Positions 25,501-34,779 of a DNA stretch of 64,000 nucleotides are shown here, one piece after another. Below the pieces are notes generated by a model, which was not told where the DNA came from, ran no database searches, and saw only the letters and a list, made by a program, of their open reading frames with translations. The DNA is from Angiostrongylus vasorum (taxonomy: Eukaryota > Nematoda > Chromadorea > Rhabditida > Metastrongylidae), in the NCBI GenBank assembly GCA_018806985.1, contig JADANN010000187.1, positions 558,001-622,000 of the forward strand, read 5' to 3'. A program made the translations under genes and the position numbers. Each line of letters begins with the position of its first letter. The stretch's first letter is position 1.

Positions 25501-28500
25501 ATACGAATAACGCAGTGATTTTTGGCCGTATGTGATTTGGGATCAGTTCATAATGAATATTAAGTGTTAAACTATTTCAGTACTTTACAACATTGCAACA
25601 ATGGGGCGGATATCACAGTGGTAGTGGTGTCCGTATCATGAGCATGGTGTTAGTTCGTTTCCGATCCGAGCTAACCAAGCCTCTCATCTCTCACGGGTCG
25701 GGAAATTGGTATCGGACTTGTCGGGGGAGGAAAAATTACGCTGTGCAATCCAATTGTGAACGCTTCAGCTCGGCTATCTCAGGACTCCAGGGAGAATTGC
25801 TCGACCAGCATTCTAAAGCATTACAGATGAAATGGAAATGTTCAAGCAGCAACCGAAGCCACACGTAAATGTTGGAAGATCTTCATGGACAGTGGATGTG
25901 AGGAAACGAGTCGAATGTGAGAAGTGCTAGTGATCTGCACAGTAGATGTGAAGACGGATCAAATAAGATAAAAAATAATGTTGTTAAACAGTCAACCCAT
26001 CAAACTGCTACATCCAGTTGTTGTTTCATAATTTTGTTGAACTACAAACAGAATATTGTTAACCTTTTATTAACTGCGGACGACAGTTTTTCACGGCAAT
26101 GTATTATGTAGAATGGAACCACAATGGTGAGATATTTGCAGAACTGCGGACCGCAGGTGAGTGCGGTTGAGATCGAACTCACTATTACCGTTTACAGGGG
26201 CCGACGTGTTGACCACCACACCATGTGGGTCTTTAGTTTCGCCTTTCTCTCAGCTAGTTTTCGATCTGCTAGTGCCCACTATCTATAAACGGAACACATC
26301 ACTTATGGAGGCGGATGCACTATTGCGTCCATCTGGTGCTGTTTAACTCCTTTCTACTAAACAGGCCATCCACTACTGTAGAAAATTCATGAATAGAAAG
26401 GGAAAATGAAAAGCCCATATGTGATTGATTTATGTCATCATTTTTATCAAATTTAGTAGTTGCAAAGTTTGTTTTAGAACTAAAAGTAACCTATTTGGCC
26501 GGAATTGAAATCTTCCATGCGATTTTTCCTCTTCGACACTAGTATTGAATGCATTGGTCATAATACCTACGTTTCTTTAACGGTTGTGTGGAGCGACGTT
26601 CATATTTTGTCATAGCCAAAAGGTGGTAGAAATGTCTGTGCTCAGCAAGAGTTGTGGATTGTTTGCAGTGATGAGACTAGGACGCTCTTGTGGCGGTTTC
26701 CTGGGGCAACGGGGAACAGTTTTACCGAAGTGTTAACTTACTTTTTAAAGTGAACGTATGGTGCTACCGAACCCGAATGGTAGTTCGCGAGGTATGTGAA
26801 CGTTCATATACTAGATGTTTCCAAAAGAACTTTAAGCTTGTTTTTTTTTGAAGTGATAACCGACATATATGAAGCTAAGGCCATAAGCAATGCTCCGAAA
26901 AGCTGGTTCTTAGCTGCTGGTTGGAAATCTGAGTTTTTTTTTGCCCAGATTAACAGATAATTGAGAAAAAACGTTCATGGTCGATTCCCATGTGAAGTAA
27001 CAACCTTTTGTACTAAGTAGATCAGCCATCTGTTTGCCAAACCGTTCGCAGTGCTGCCAGCGATGCGAGTCGCATCTACTAATTTTCATGCGAGCAGGAA
27101 ACGCTGTTTATTTGCTGTCCGGCTTGACGTTCGATTTTCTCTGTATGTTGTGGTGAAGCGGCAAATTAGTAGAAACTCCCTTCGTTGATCAATCTGTGAG
27201 GGATCCTCTATGCATTTGACTTCATGAAGCGTCGTTAAACGTGATTGAATGCATATCTGGTCTATACAATACTCGCGATATTTTACCAATGTATCGAGTC
27301 CGTCCTGCTGCACTTCTGGACAGGTCTGGTACCAATTTGCCTGTCTGGAAGGGTGGAAGCCTTGGCGAGCCCGAGGCGTGGGACCAAACCAACGACCACG
27401 TTCCTGTCACTGGCAGCTCTAGCCTCTGCACTACCCGCGCCCCGGCAAATTGATCACCTGTATCACCTGCCGTCCCATTGATTGCCGAGTGACTCTAGCT
27501 GGTGCGTGAAAGATTACCCCAGTGCGTTCTACTTGCTTTAGGGACTCGTGGACCATTGTCATATCTCTCTCCTAGGGTTTTCGTGAAGAACTCTGACCAT
27601 CGGGCCCTATCGTTGACAGTTTGGCCTATAGAACGGCATCTTTGATTTTTGGTCGTTGACGTAGGTCGGAGCGTCAGATCCCTTGCGTGATGTGAGGTAC
27701 TCCTTGCATCGTCCTTTCTACTGCACTTTCAATAATGCCGAGTGATCATTTATCATGCTTACACAGCGACCAGGTTGCTGACGTGTACGTTAAGACAGGA
27801 GAACTCATGGAGTCGGAATGATGGGCATGAGGAGAACTCATGGAGTCGGAATGATGGGCATGGAGTCGGGTGTTCTTTGTTATATTCACTACAACCTCGA
27901 AGCTCTTGAAAGCTCCCAATTCGCCTGCTTGCACCTGCTCAACTGTACAGATAAGTCGTTCGTTATGTTGATTTCCCCACCTAGGTAGACGTAGGTGAAG
28001 ATTTCGGAGACATTCGTTCCGTTCAACGTGAATGAGGCGTGCGAAACTAATCCGTTCCCCATGAAGATCGTTTTTGTGAGATTTACTCGTAGACCAATTT
28101 ATGTACAAGTGTTATCAACGTCGGTTAGCAGTCGTTTGGGCTGCCTTACGCTTAGTGTTGTAAGAACGATGTCATCAGCAATGCGAAGGTGGTGTAATTG
28201 CTGACCATCCATTTTCACTCCCATGTTGTCCCATTCCAGTTTTCTGTCGACGTTCTCGAGAGTGGTTGTAAACAACTTTAATCTCGCTCATAGAGAGATC
28301 TCATACCGGTCAGTGGAAAGGCGACGTGGCGTGTCCTTCCTCTGGTGGCGGATATGGGGTTGATGAAATGTCAAAATGACCTTTGCTTACCTGAGATGCA
28401 GGTGAATCCAGGGGATGGACTCCCTGTTTCTGCTGTGCCGATTTGGCACATGTCTTCTGTATTTACGAGGACATATTCATCCATGGTTGACTGGGTGAGT

Positions 28501-31360
28501 TCTCGTTTATGTGGATTGTATTCTACTAGTTAATTTGGCCGAAGGCCTATAAGCAAGTAACAATGAAGTATATGGAAGGCGGTTGGGATTCGCTTCTACA
28601 AATAAGCTCTGCCGTCTATACTCTGGATAGAGTGGCAAGCTATTCATGAGCATATCCAGCTCCTACGTTCAAAGCTCAGCAACCTGTACGTGACTATTGG
28701 ACTCTAAACAGTAAAAGAAAGGGGCCTCATTTTGTTCATCCCGAAAGAACCCCGATACGGCAGCGTTGGGTAGGCAAATTGATATTGAGGAAAATATGTT
28801 CCGCTTGGCTCGAGGTGAATTTTAACGTATAAATTAATGAATTGTTTTATTTGCACATGTTGTAATTGCATTCAGCTTTCGAATTCAACGTATTGTGTGT
28901 AGGTTCTGCTACTTGACTACTTGTAGTATGTCTTGTAATAGTTGCTATCAACTTTAAAGGTCAGTAATTTGATCCTAAAGAGCTGAACAGCAAAACCTAC
29001 GTGTTTGATTTCTGAGGTACTTGAAGTTTGGTTCTCTAGAATACAAAGGTGCGTATAGACAGCCCTTAAGTTTGCCTTAGTGCTCCAAATCCAGTTTTCA
29101 CGATTGGAGAATCTACTAAATAATTTTTTAAATGGAGAGAAAATGCTAATTATATAAGCGATTTTACAGGCGACAGTTTCCCGATCCTTCAGTGTGGTAC
29201 GCTGCTCGACTGGGTTTCGCTCGCTCATGCGGTGTAATGTCAATGATTGGCTTCGTTTTGGGATTAGGTACAGAATTTCCATTATGTTTACTTTTGGTTC
29301 GCTATATTTGAAGTGCCCTCCAAACGGTTTACTCTTTTCATCGAGGGTGGGTGTTCCTGGGTGTAGAACTGCGATGTACAGTGGGGGATTCCTTCCCCCA
29401 GCAAGGTCTCCCAAGCTGATAAGGATACCGGCGTTTCCATCAGCAAGCCCAGCTAAGAGTAAACCAATACCAGGATCCACCACCATTTTGGTACCAAACT
29501 AGTCGCATGGTGGCAAATCTCCCTCTAATCCACAATGACGGCCAATGACTGTGGTGAGTGACGACCTGGGGGCAGACTTTGGCCTGGCTGACCTCGGGAC
29601 TCCAGGGAACCACTATAGCTAACACAGCAAGACGCCGAGAAAAAAAGTGGAGATTACGCTGGTGACCGCATAACTAGTGAGGACGGGCCATCCAATTATC
29701 CACGTCAGTATATTGGTTATGCAAGACTACAATTCCAAGGCGATATAGATAACATGTAGTAGAGACAGATTGCCGCTATTGTACTGCATTTTTCTTGTTC
29801 GCAGTTGTCTAGTTAGACTTCCATAGGTGATCGACACGGAGAGAACATTCTGGTAGATGTGGTGGAGGGATGTGTGGTCCATGTAGATTTCAATCTGATA
29901 TTCCACAAAGGGGAATATCTTCCAGTTCGTGAGGTTTGCAGTTTGGTCTTGTTATTCTCGTTAAGCTTAGTGACGTTTATTTATTGTAACTGGAAACACT
30001 ACAGAGCTTAAAAAATTACCACAAGGAAATGTTTGATCAAAAATCTCAATGGCTTACTGAAATGGAATAATCATCATATGCTAGAGACGGTTATACTTTT
30101 CTTTCCACCATCCGAAACGTAGTGTTCCCACTAGACGCTAAATGTTATTTATGGTACCATGCTATTTTGGAAAGCTTACAGGTGGTACCATTTCGTCTAA
30201 CACGAAACATGGTGAATGGATTTGGTCCAACTGGTGTTGAGGGATCATTCAGAAGATCTTGTGAGGCGACTTTACGAGTGATGAGAGATAATAAGGATAC
30301 TTTGCTAACTGTTATTCAAACTTTTGTTCACGATCCTTTGCTGGAATGGATAAACACTGAAGCTCGTGCACAACAAAAGAGAGGAGTTAGTGCATCAAAT
30401 CACTATGCTTATCCAACCATAGTTTATTAGCGATTGTCTGCTTACTACTGGTGTTATTTCTAGCGCTGTGAACAGAAAATTAACGCCCCGTCTGCAGAAA
30501 GTGTGCAACTTATTCTCAAACGACTCGAAGGTCACATAGTTTCACCTGAGGTTAGTATTGATGGGTTTTTACCATGAAAACGTTGCATTATTGTATACCC
30601 TATAGGATTGTCCATGAATATTATTTACGTGAACGATCGTGAGCACATTAGCAGTGAGAATCGCGGTGTGTAGCTGTGTAGTGGGGATCGCACAAACGAA
30701 ATGTGGTATGCTTTTCTTGGGACACAATTGAATCGAGTTCATGAATTTCGTATCACCTCTGCATCGTACCGACCATGCCATGTGGTTCTTGCATACAAGC
30801 TTGGGTTACTCTCATATGCGTGGGCTACACTTTGCAATCTAGTTCGGCCTAAGGCCTGCAACGAGATGAGGCGACCTAACCCGGCTCGTTGCTATCTGAG
30901 TAAAACGGTTAAAAAATAACAATCCACATATGAGAACTGTCCCTGTATGAGTGGAATCTTCCTACAGTTCTAGAACGCGAACTACAAATGGAGATTTGGG
31001 TGGAGTTCACTCAACCCGATGAAATTAGTAGAGATACGTGATGCTTGCATGCCCAATCTTCACTGGCTGTGCGGGTCTCAGCACAGTCCACGTTTTCTCC
31101 TTGGCGCGTCATCCATGGTGGTGGTCACTTCCGAATATCGTGACGTTCCCAAGGCCCATTCTTGATGGAATGACCATCCAAGTAATGCAGTAGAACCGAT
31201 CATTGAATGAAATATGTTGAGGTACACTTTTCAGGTATACAAGCATAAATTCTCCTGTGCTCCGATGAGTCTTGAAGGACAAGTCGCAAAGTTGATTGAC
31301 ATCGCCAGCGACGAGAGGAATCTTGCTCAAATGTACATTGGATGGGGTCCATTCATTTAG
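1..31360 (+). CDS. atl-1: ATR-type checkpoint kinase (PIKK), C-terminal part, 25 exons
   Basis: ATR senses single-stranded DNA and stalled replication forks in the nucleus and phosphorylates checkpoint targets. The window enters mid-gene, in frame from base 3. Exons read: 1-542, 814-963, 1068-1262, 1422-1586, 1751-1927, 2160-2359, 2738-2837, 3638-3781, 5620-5745, 5806-5985, 13137-13301, 13942-14067, 14508-14705, 14953-15056, 15408-15500, 17060-17169, 17326-17510, 18631-18756, 19539-19623, 20710-20915, 29170-29267, 29827-29933, 30182-30385, 30464-30550, 31235-31360. About 1,330 residues. The first exon has LGAVDPGRI, as at the ATR FAT region; exon 12 has [11 protein letters not shown]. Exon 18 carries the kinase lysine (LIMCKP), exon 22 the catalytic loop GDRHGENI and the DFN metal site, exon 23 [17 protein letters not shown], and exon 25 the FATC tail ending MYIGWGPFI, then TAG. 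Phases agree at every junction except exon 19/20, where a five-C run adds one base. The exon 17 start (17326) was chosen by phase. The N-terminal HEAT region lies upstream of the window. Confidence 0.93.
4008..5264 (+). mobile_element. Decayed mariner-family transposon
   Basis: Inverted ends are visible: TGAAATGTCCGATTTT near 4023-4038 and its reverse complement near 5237-5252. The inner 4212-4505 encodes the mariner helix-turn-helix half ([17 protein letters not shown], then [10 protein letters not shown]). The catalytic half follows in other frames: [26 protein letters not shown] and [20 protein letters not shown], ending near 5189. Stops and frameshifts near 4506, 4577-4700 and 4930-4990 make it inactive. 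It sits in ATR intron 8. It resembles the mariner-like elements known from hookworms (bandit type); the exact subfamily is not determined. Confidence 0.88.
6000..7660 (-). mobile_element. RTE-type non-LTR retrotransposon fragment, 5' end kept, 3' truncated
   Basis: Read on the minus strand, pieces appear in normal RTE order. Apurinic endonuclease start near 7640 ([14 protein letters not shown]), then [15 protein letters not shown]. Further endonuclease near 7550-7300 and 7060-6880 (IGDVAVVPK). A linker near 6660-6470. Reverse transcriptase start near 6226-6040 ([19 protein letters not shown], then [17 protein letters not shown]). Frames are broken between the pieces, so it is a relic. It ends about 15 bp after ATR exon 10 and its 5' end lies about 20 bp from the tRNA array. 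Loss of the 3' rather than the 5' end is unusual for a LINE and suggests a later deletion. Confidence 0.85.
7708..7780 (+). tRNA. tRNA-Val(TAC), copy 1 (divergent)
   Basis: Loop CTTACAC gives anticodon TAC. It is the outermost and most divergent copy: one G-U wobble in the acceptor stem (GATTTCG), one in the anticodon stem (ACAGG), and T loop TTCGTGT instead of TTCGAGC. It still folds as a cloverleaf. Confidence 0.8.
7877..7949 (+). tRNA. tRNA-Val(TAC), copy 2
   Basis: Anticodon TAC. The 3' acceptor strand reads CGAGACC, a mismatch at the second acceptor pair. G to A change in the D-stem region (TCGTAGTG). Confidence 0.82.
8046..8118 (+). tRNA. tRNA-Val(AAC), copy 3
   Basis: Loop CTAACAC gives anticodon AAC. 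Acceptor GATCTCG/CGAGATC is perfect. T replaces G in the variable region (AAGTTCGG). Unlike the other AAC copies it keeps the D-arm GGTGTAGTGGTT. Followed by the first type-B spacer. Confidence 0.88.
8215..8287 (+). tRNA. tRNA-Val(TAC), copy 4
   Basis: Consensus copy: perfect acceptor stem, anticodon stem TCTGT/ACAGA, T arm GGCGG-TTCGAGC-CCGCC, anticodon TAC, discriminator A. Confidence 0.95.
8384..8456 (+). tRNA. tRNA-Val(AAC), copy 5
   Basis: Anticodon AAC with the linked D-arm variant GGTATAGTGATT; all stems intact. Confidence 0.94.
8553..8625 (+). tRNA. tRNA-Val(TAC), copy 6
   Basis: Consensus copy, anticodon TAC, followed by a type-B spacer. Confidence 0.95.
8722..8794 (+). tRNA. tRNA-Val(AAC), copy 7
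   Basis: Anticodon AAC, D-arm GGTATAGTGATT, stems intact; preceded by a type-B spacer. Confidence 0.94.
8891..8963 (+). tRNA. tRNA-Val(TAC), copy 8
   Basis: Consensus copy, anticodon TAC, type-A spacers on both sides. Confidence 0.95.
9060..9132 (+). tRNA. tRNA-Val(TAC), copy 9
   Basis: Consensus copy, anticodon TAC. Confidence 0.95.
9229..9301 (+). tRNA. tRNA-Val(TAC), copy 10
   Basis: Consensus copy, anticodon TAC, followed by a type-B spacer with one extra base. Confidence 0.95.
9401..9474 (+). tRNA. tRNA-Val(TAC), copy 11, 1-nt insertion in T arm
   Basis: Anticodon TAC. Reads GAGCCCTGCCCGAG, an extra T that interrupts the 3' side of the T stem. Either a defective copy or an assembly indel. 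Confidence 0.8.
9572..9644 (+). tRNA. tRNA-Val(TAC), copy 12
   Basis: Consensus copy, anticodon TAC. Confidence 0.95.
9742..9814 (+). tRNA. tRNA-Val(TAC), copy 13
   Basis: Consensus copy, anticodon TAC, followed by a type-B spacer. Confidence 0.95.
9912..9985 (+). tRNA. tRNA-Val(AAC), copy 14, 1-nt longer T arm
   Basis: Anticodon AAC, D-arm GGTATAGTGATT. T arm reads TTCGAGTCCCGCC, one extra C. Preceded by a type-B spacer. Confidence 0.82.
10082..10154 (+). tRNA. tRNA-Val(TAC), copy 15
   Basis: Consensus copy, anticodon TAC, followed by a type-B spacer. Confidence 0.95.
10252..10324 (+). tRNA. tRNA-Val(AAC), copy 16
   Basis: Anticodon AAC. D-arm GGTGTAGTGATT, a hybrid of the two D-arm variants. 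T loop TTCGAGT with intact stem GGCGG/CCGCC. Confidence 0.92.
10421..10493 (+). tRNA. tRNA-Val(TAC), copy 17, damaged 3' half
   Basis: Anticodon TAC. The 3' half reads CCGCTGGAGATCA, losing T-stem and acceptor-stem pairs; possibly non-functional. Confidence 0.75.
10590..10663 (+). tRNA. tRNA-Val(TAC), copy 18, 1-nt longer T arm
   Basis: Anticodon TAC. T arm TTCGAGTCCCGCC as in copy 14. Preceded by a type-B spacer. Confidence 0.82.
10760..10832 (+). tRNA. tRNA-Val(TAC), copy 19
   Basis: Consensus copy, anticodon TAC. Confidence 0.95.
10929..11001 (+). tRNA. tRNA-Val(TAC), copy 20
   Basis: Consensus copy, anticodon TAC. Confidence 0.95.
11098..11171 (+). tRNA. tRNA-Val(TAC), copy 21, 1-nt insertion in acceptor stem
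   Basis: Anticodon TAC. The 3' strand reads CCCGGAGATCA, one extra G between T stem and acceptor stem. Confidence 0.82.
11268..11340 (+). tRNA. tRNA-Val(AAC), copy 22
   Basis: Anticodon AAC, D-arm GGTATAGTGATT, all stems intact; preceded by a type-B spacer. Confidence 0.94.
11437..11509 (+). tRNA. tRNA-Val(TAC), copy 23 (last complete)
   Basis: Consensus copy, anticodon TAC. The next unit breaks off at 11609. Confidence 0.95.
11610..12735. other. Intronic stretch after the tRNA array, no gene recognised
   Basis: Unique-looking intron sequence in ATR. Short overlapping open frames at 11760-12150 have no family I recognise and no splice context. The junction with the array is abrupt. Confidence 0.6.
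12740..12980 (-). repeat. S2 tRNA-like interspersed repeat
   Basis: Read on the minus strand: a tRNA-like head (A-box-like TGGTGTGGTGGTGAACGCG, B-box-like GCGTTCGTTCCCC), then a tail with CCGGAGTTTTGCAAATATCT. Same family as copies near 16.3, 26.1, 39.1, 44.8-45.3 and 54.97 kb. Confidence 0.8.
14112..14401 (+). repeat. S1 SINE, near full length
   Basis: tRNA-like head (GTATGGCGCAGCGGTCGGAG, B-box-like GGAATCGACCCC), body with AAATTGGTACCAGACTTGTC, tail GAGAGCTTTATC and a T run. Lies in ATR intron 12, just before the duplicated splice acceptor. Confidence 0.85.
14427..14522 (+). repeat. 48-bp tandem duplication of a splice acceptor
   Basis: Two identical 48-bp units (14427-14474, 14475-14522). 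Each has a T run, ACTACATTCAG and the first five codons of ATR exon 13 (TEAVQ). Acceptors end at 14459 and 14507. The 48-nt distance keeps frame, so use of the first would add 16 residues ([16 protein letters not shown]). Confidence 0.92.
15915..16010 (+). repeat. R4 repeat fragment
   Basis: About 90 bp resembling 57995-58085: a GAGATATGTTAACTTAAA-like stretch followed by CATCGCGTGACTC. No coding content seen. Confidence 0.5.
16275..16440 (+). repeat. S2 repeat ending in a TA microsatellite
   Basis: Plus-oriented copy: CGCATGGTGTCGTGGTGAAC, GTTCCCCACCG and CCGGAGTTTTGCAAGTATCT. The 3' end runs into (TA)n. Confidence 0.8.
16444..16512. repeat. TA dinucleotide microsatellite
   Basis: About 34 uninterrupted TA units in an ATR intron at the 3' end of an S2 element. 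Confidence 0.97.
20145..20393 (-). repeat. S1 SINE
   Basis: On the minus strand: tRNA-like head ACGCGTGTAGCGTAGTGGTC, B-box-like GATCGATCCC, body with GGTACCAGACTTGTC, tail GCATGGCGCATCCCTCAGGG. Confidence 0.85.
20489..22474 (-). CDS. SANT/Myb-like DNA-binding protein with C-terminal coiled coil, interleaved with ATR
   Basis: Six exons on the minus strand, all GT..AG with matching phases: 22474-22369, 22291-22170, 22105-21991, 21462-21410, 21347-20997, 20662-20489. Total 306 codons plus TAG. Residues ~8-75 ([20 protein letters not shown] ... [18 protein letters not shown]) look like the SANT/Myb-like DNA-binding domain common in nematode and transposon-related proteins, which suggests DNA binding. 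An acidic stretch ([10 protein letters not shown]) follows, then a basic segment. Residues ~200-290 form a charged coiled coil with two similar repeats ([20 protein letters not shown] and [20 protein letters not shown]). The start ATG lies 10 bp after the acceptor TTTCTTTTCAG (22495-22485), a likely spliced-leader site. ATR exon 20 (20710-20915) lies inside its last intron. Function unknown; a domesticated transposon-linked gene is possible. Confidence 0.85.
21541..21811 (-). repeat. S1 SINE inside an intron of the SANT gene
   Basis: Minus-oriented: head GCGCGTGTGGCGCAGTGATC, B-box-like GATCGATCCCGC, body GGTACCAGACTTGTCTGGGA, tail toward 21541. Confidence 0.87.
22485..22495 (-). promoter_or_regulatory. 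Likely spliced-leader trans-splice acceptor
   Basis: TTTCTTTTCAG just before the start codon of the minus-strand SANT gene. The nearest upstream open frame (from 22513) would run through the acceptor, so a trans-splice site is the simpler reading. Inferred. Confidence 0.5.
22618..23010 (-). repeat. R3 interspersed repeat
   Basis: About 390 bp sharing many motifs with 29338-29706, 35138-35510, 36533-36915, 47815-48075 and 63771-64000, e.g. GGGCTGCGATGTACAGCGGG and CATGGTGGCAAATCTC. No coding frame survives across copies, so apparent ORFs here are repeat-derived. Confidence 0.85.
23490..23720. other. GC-rich island with opposing open frames, identity unknown
   Basis: Markedly GC-richer than the surrounding intron. 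An 82-codon frame runs on plus (23475-23723) and a 119-codon frame on minus (23809-23450). I recognise no domain in either; no start context or splice partner is obvious. Confidence 0.35.
24609..24863 (-). repeat. S1 SINE, diverged
   Basis: Minus-oriented: head ACGCGTGTAGCGCAGTTGTT, internal ATTCAGTGACCTCGG, tail with GATCCACGCCC. Body partly lost. Confidence 0.7.
24966..25217 (+). repeat. S1 SINE, 5' truncated
   Basis: Plus-oriented: GATCGATCCCCGCACCCAGC, then CACCAAGCCTTCC, tail GAACGCCGAGAGCTTTATCC and a T run. Confidence 0.8.
25596..25880 (+). repeat. R5 tRNA-like repeat, partial
   Basis: GGGGCGGATATCACAGTGGT head, then TCTCACGGGTCGGGAAATTG and GGACTTGTCGG. Matches the 3' half of the copies at 43655-44225 and 51655-52215. 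Confidence 0.65.
26128..26345 (-). repeat. S2 repeat, partial
   Basis: GATATTTGCAGAACTGCGGACCGCAGG at the left, ACCACCACACCATGTGGGTC and TTCTCTCAGCTAGTTTTCG to the right; diverged. Confidence 0.7.
27172..27443 (-). repeat. S1 SINE
   Basis: Minus-oriented: head GGGCGCGGGTAGTGCAGAGG, body ACCAGACCTGTCC, tail GATCCCTCACAGATTGATCA. Confidence 0.78.
27480..28340 (-). mobile_element. RTE-type retrotransposon fragment, 3' part
   Basis: On the minus strand: end of the reverse transcriptase and the region after it ([31 protein letters not shown]). Further 3' sequence continues to about 27480. Holds a 33-bp tandem duplication at 27798-27863. Confidence 0.78.
27798..27863. repeat. 33-bp tandem duplication inside the RTE relic
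   Basis: Two copies of a 33-bp unit starting GGAGAACTCATGGAGTCGGA, first at 27798 and second at 27831. Confidence 0.93.
29338..29706 (-). repeat. R3 interspersed repeat, directly after ATR exon 21
   Basis: Begins about 70 bp after the exon 21 donor. Contains GTACCAAACTAGTCGCATGG and CTCGGGACTCCAGGGAACCA; ends with GGACGGGCCATCC. Confidence 0.85.
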
Positions 31361-31847
31361 TATTGCATGTCAGTCAATAAATGCATTCCTATCCTCTCCA
31401 TTACTTTCTTAATTTGACTTGCTCAGTTGTCACTTTGTAAATTCTTTCAGCTGCATCTGCTGTTATATACGGTTACTGTGTCTGGAAAACTGTCTTCATT
31501 TCATTTGACATTTTAACTTCTCTGATCTCTAACTGTAAGTATTATGTATTCATGGGAAGATTACTCTTTCCCTTAAACCTGCTAAGTCTGCTCCATTATG
31601 AAGTACCTGACACTGAATATTGGGACCCATATCCATGAACAGAAGCTGTCTATTGCTATAAAGTTTCGTAAACAAAAGTGTAGTGTGAAAATGTGCAAAA
31701 ACGAAAAGGTTCCACCAAGTCTAAAATGCCTTTGATTTAATTATAGAAGCTAGATGAACCTTGAAAAACACGCAATAACACCACGTAATTTAATGTTTCT
31801 GGACAGGAAATATATAACTTATAAATCAACAAGTAAAAATACGCTCG
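31361..31847. other. Convergent intergenic region ATR / EF-1alpha
   Basis: About 490 bp between two stop codons. Holds the ATR poly(A) signal and, for the minus-strand gene, a weak ATTAAA (31794-31789). No gene seen. Confidence 0.6.
31376..31381 (+). terminator. Poly(A) signal of ATR gene
   Basis: AATAAA 16 bp after the ATR stop codon; a short 3' UTR is typical of nematodes. Confidence 0.6.

Positions 31848-34779
<2,932 letters not shown>

Noticed and set aside
28917..29486. 189-codon minus frame near 29.2 kb
   Set aside because: Spans an R3 copy and the antisense of ATR exon 21; no family match.
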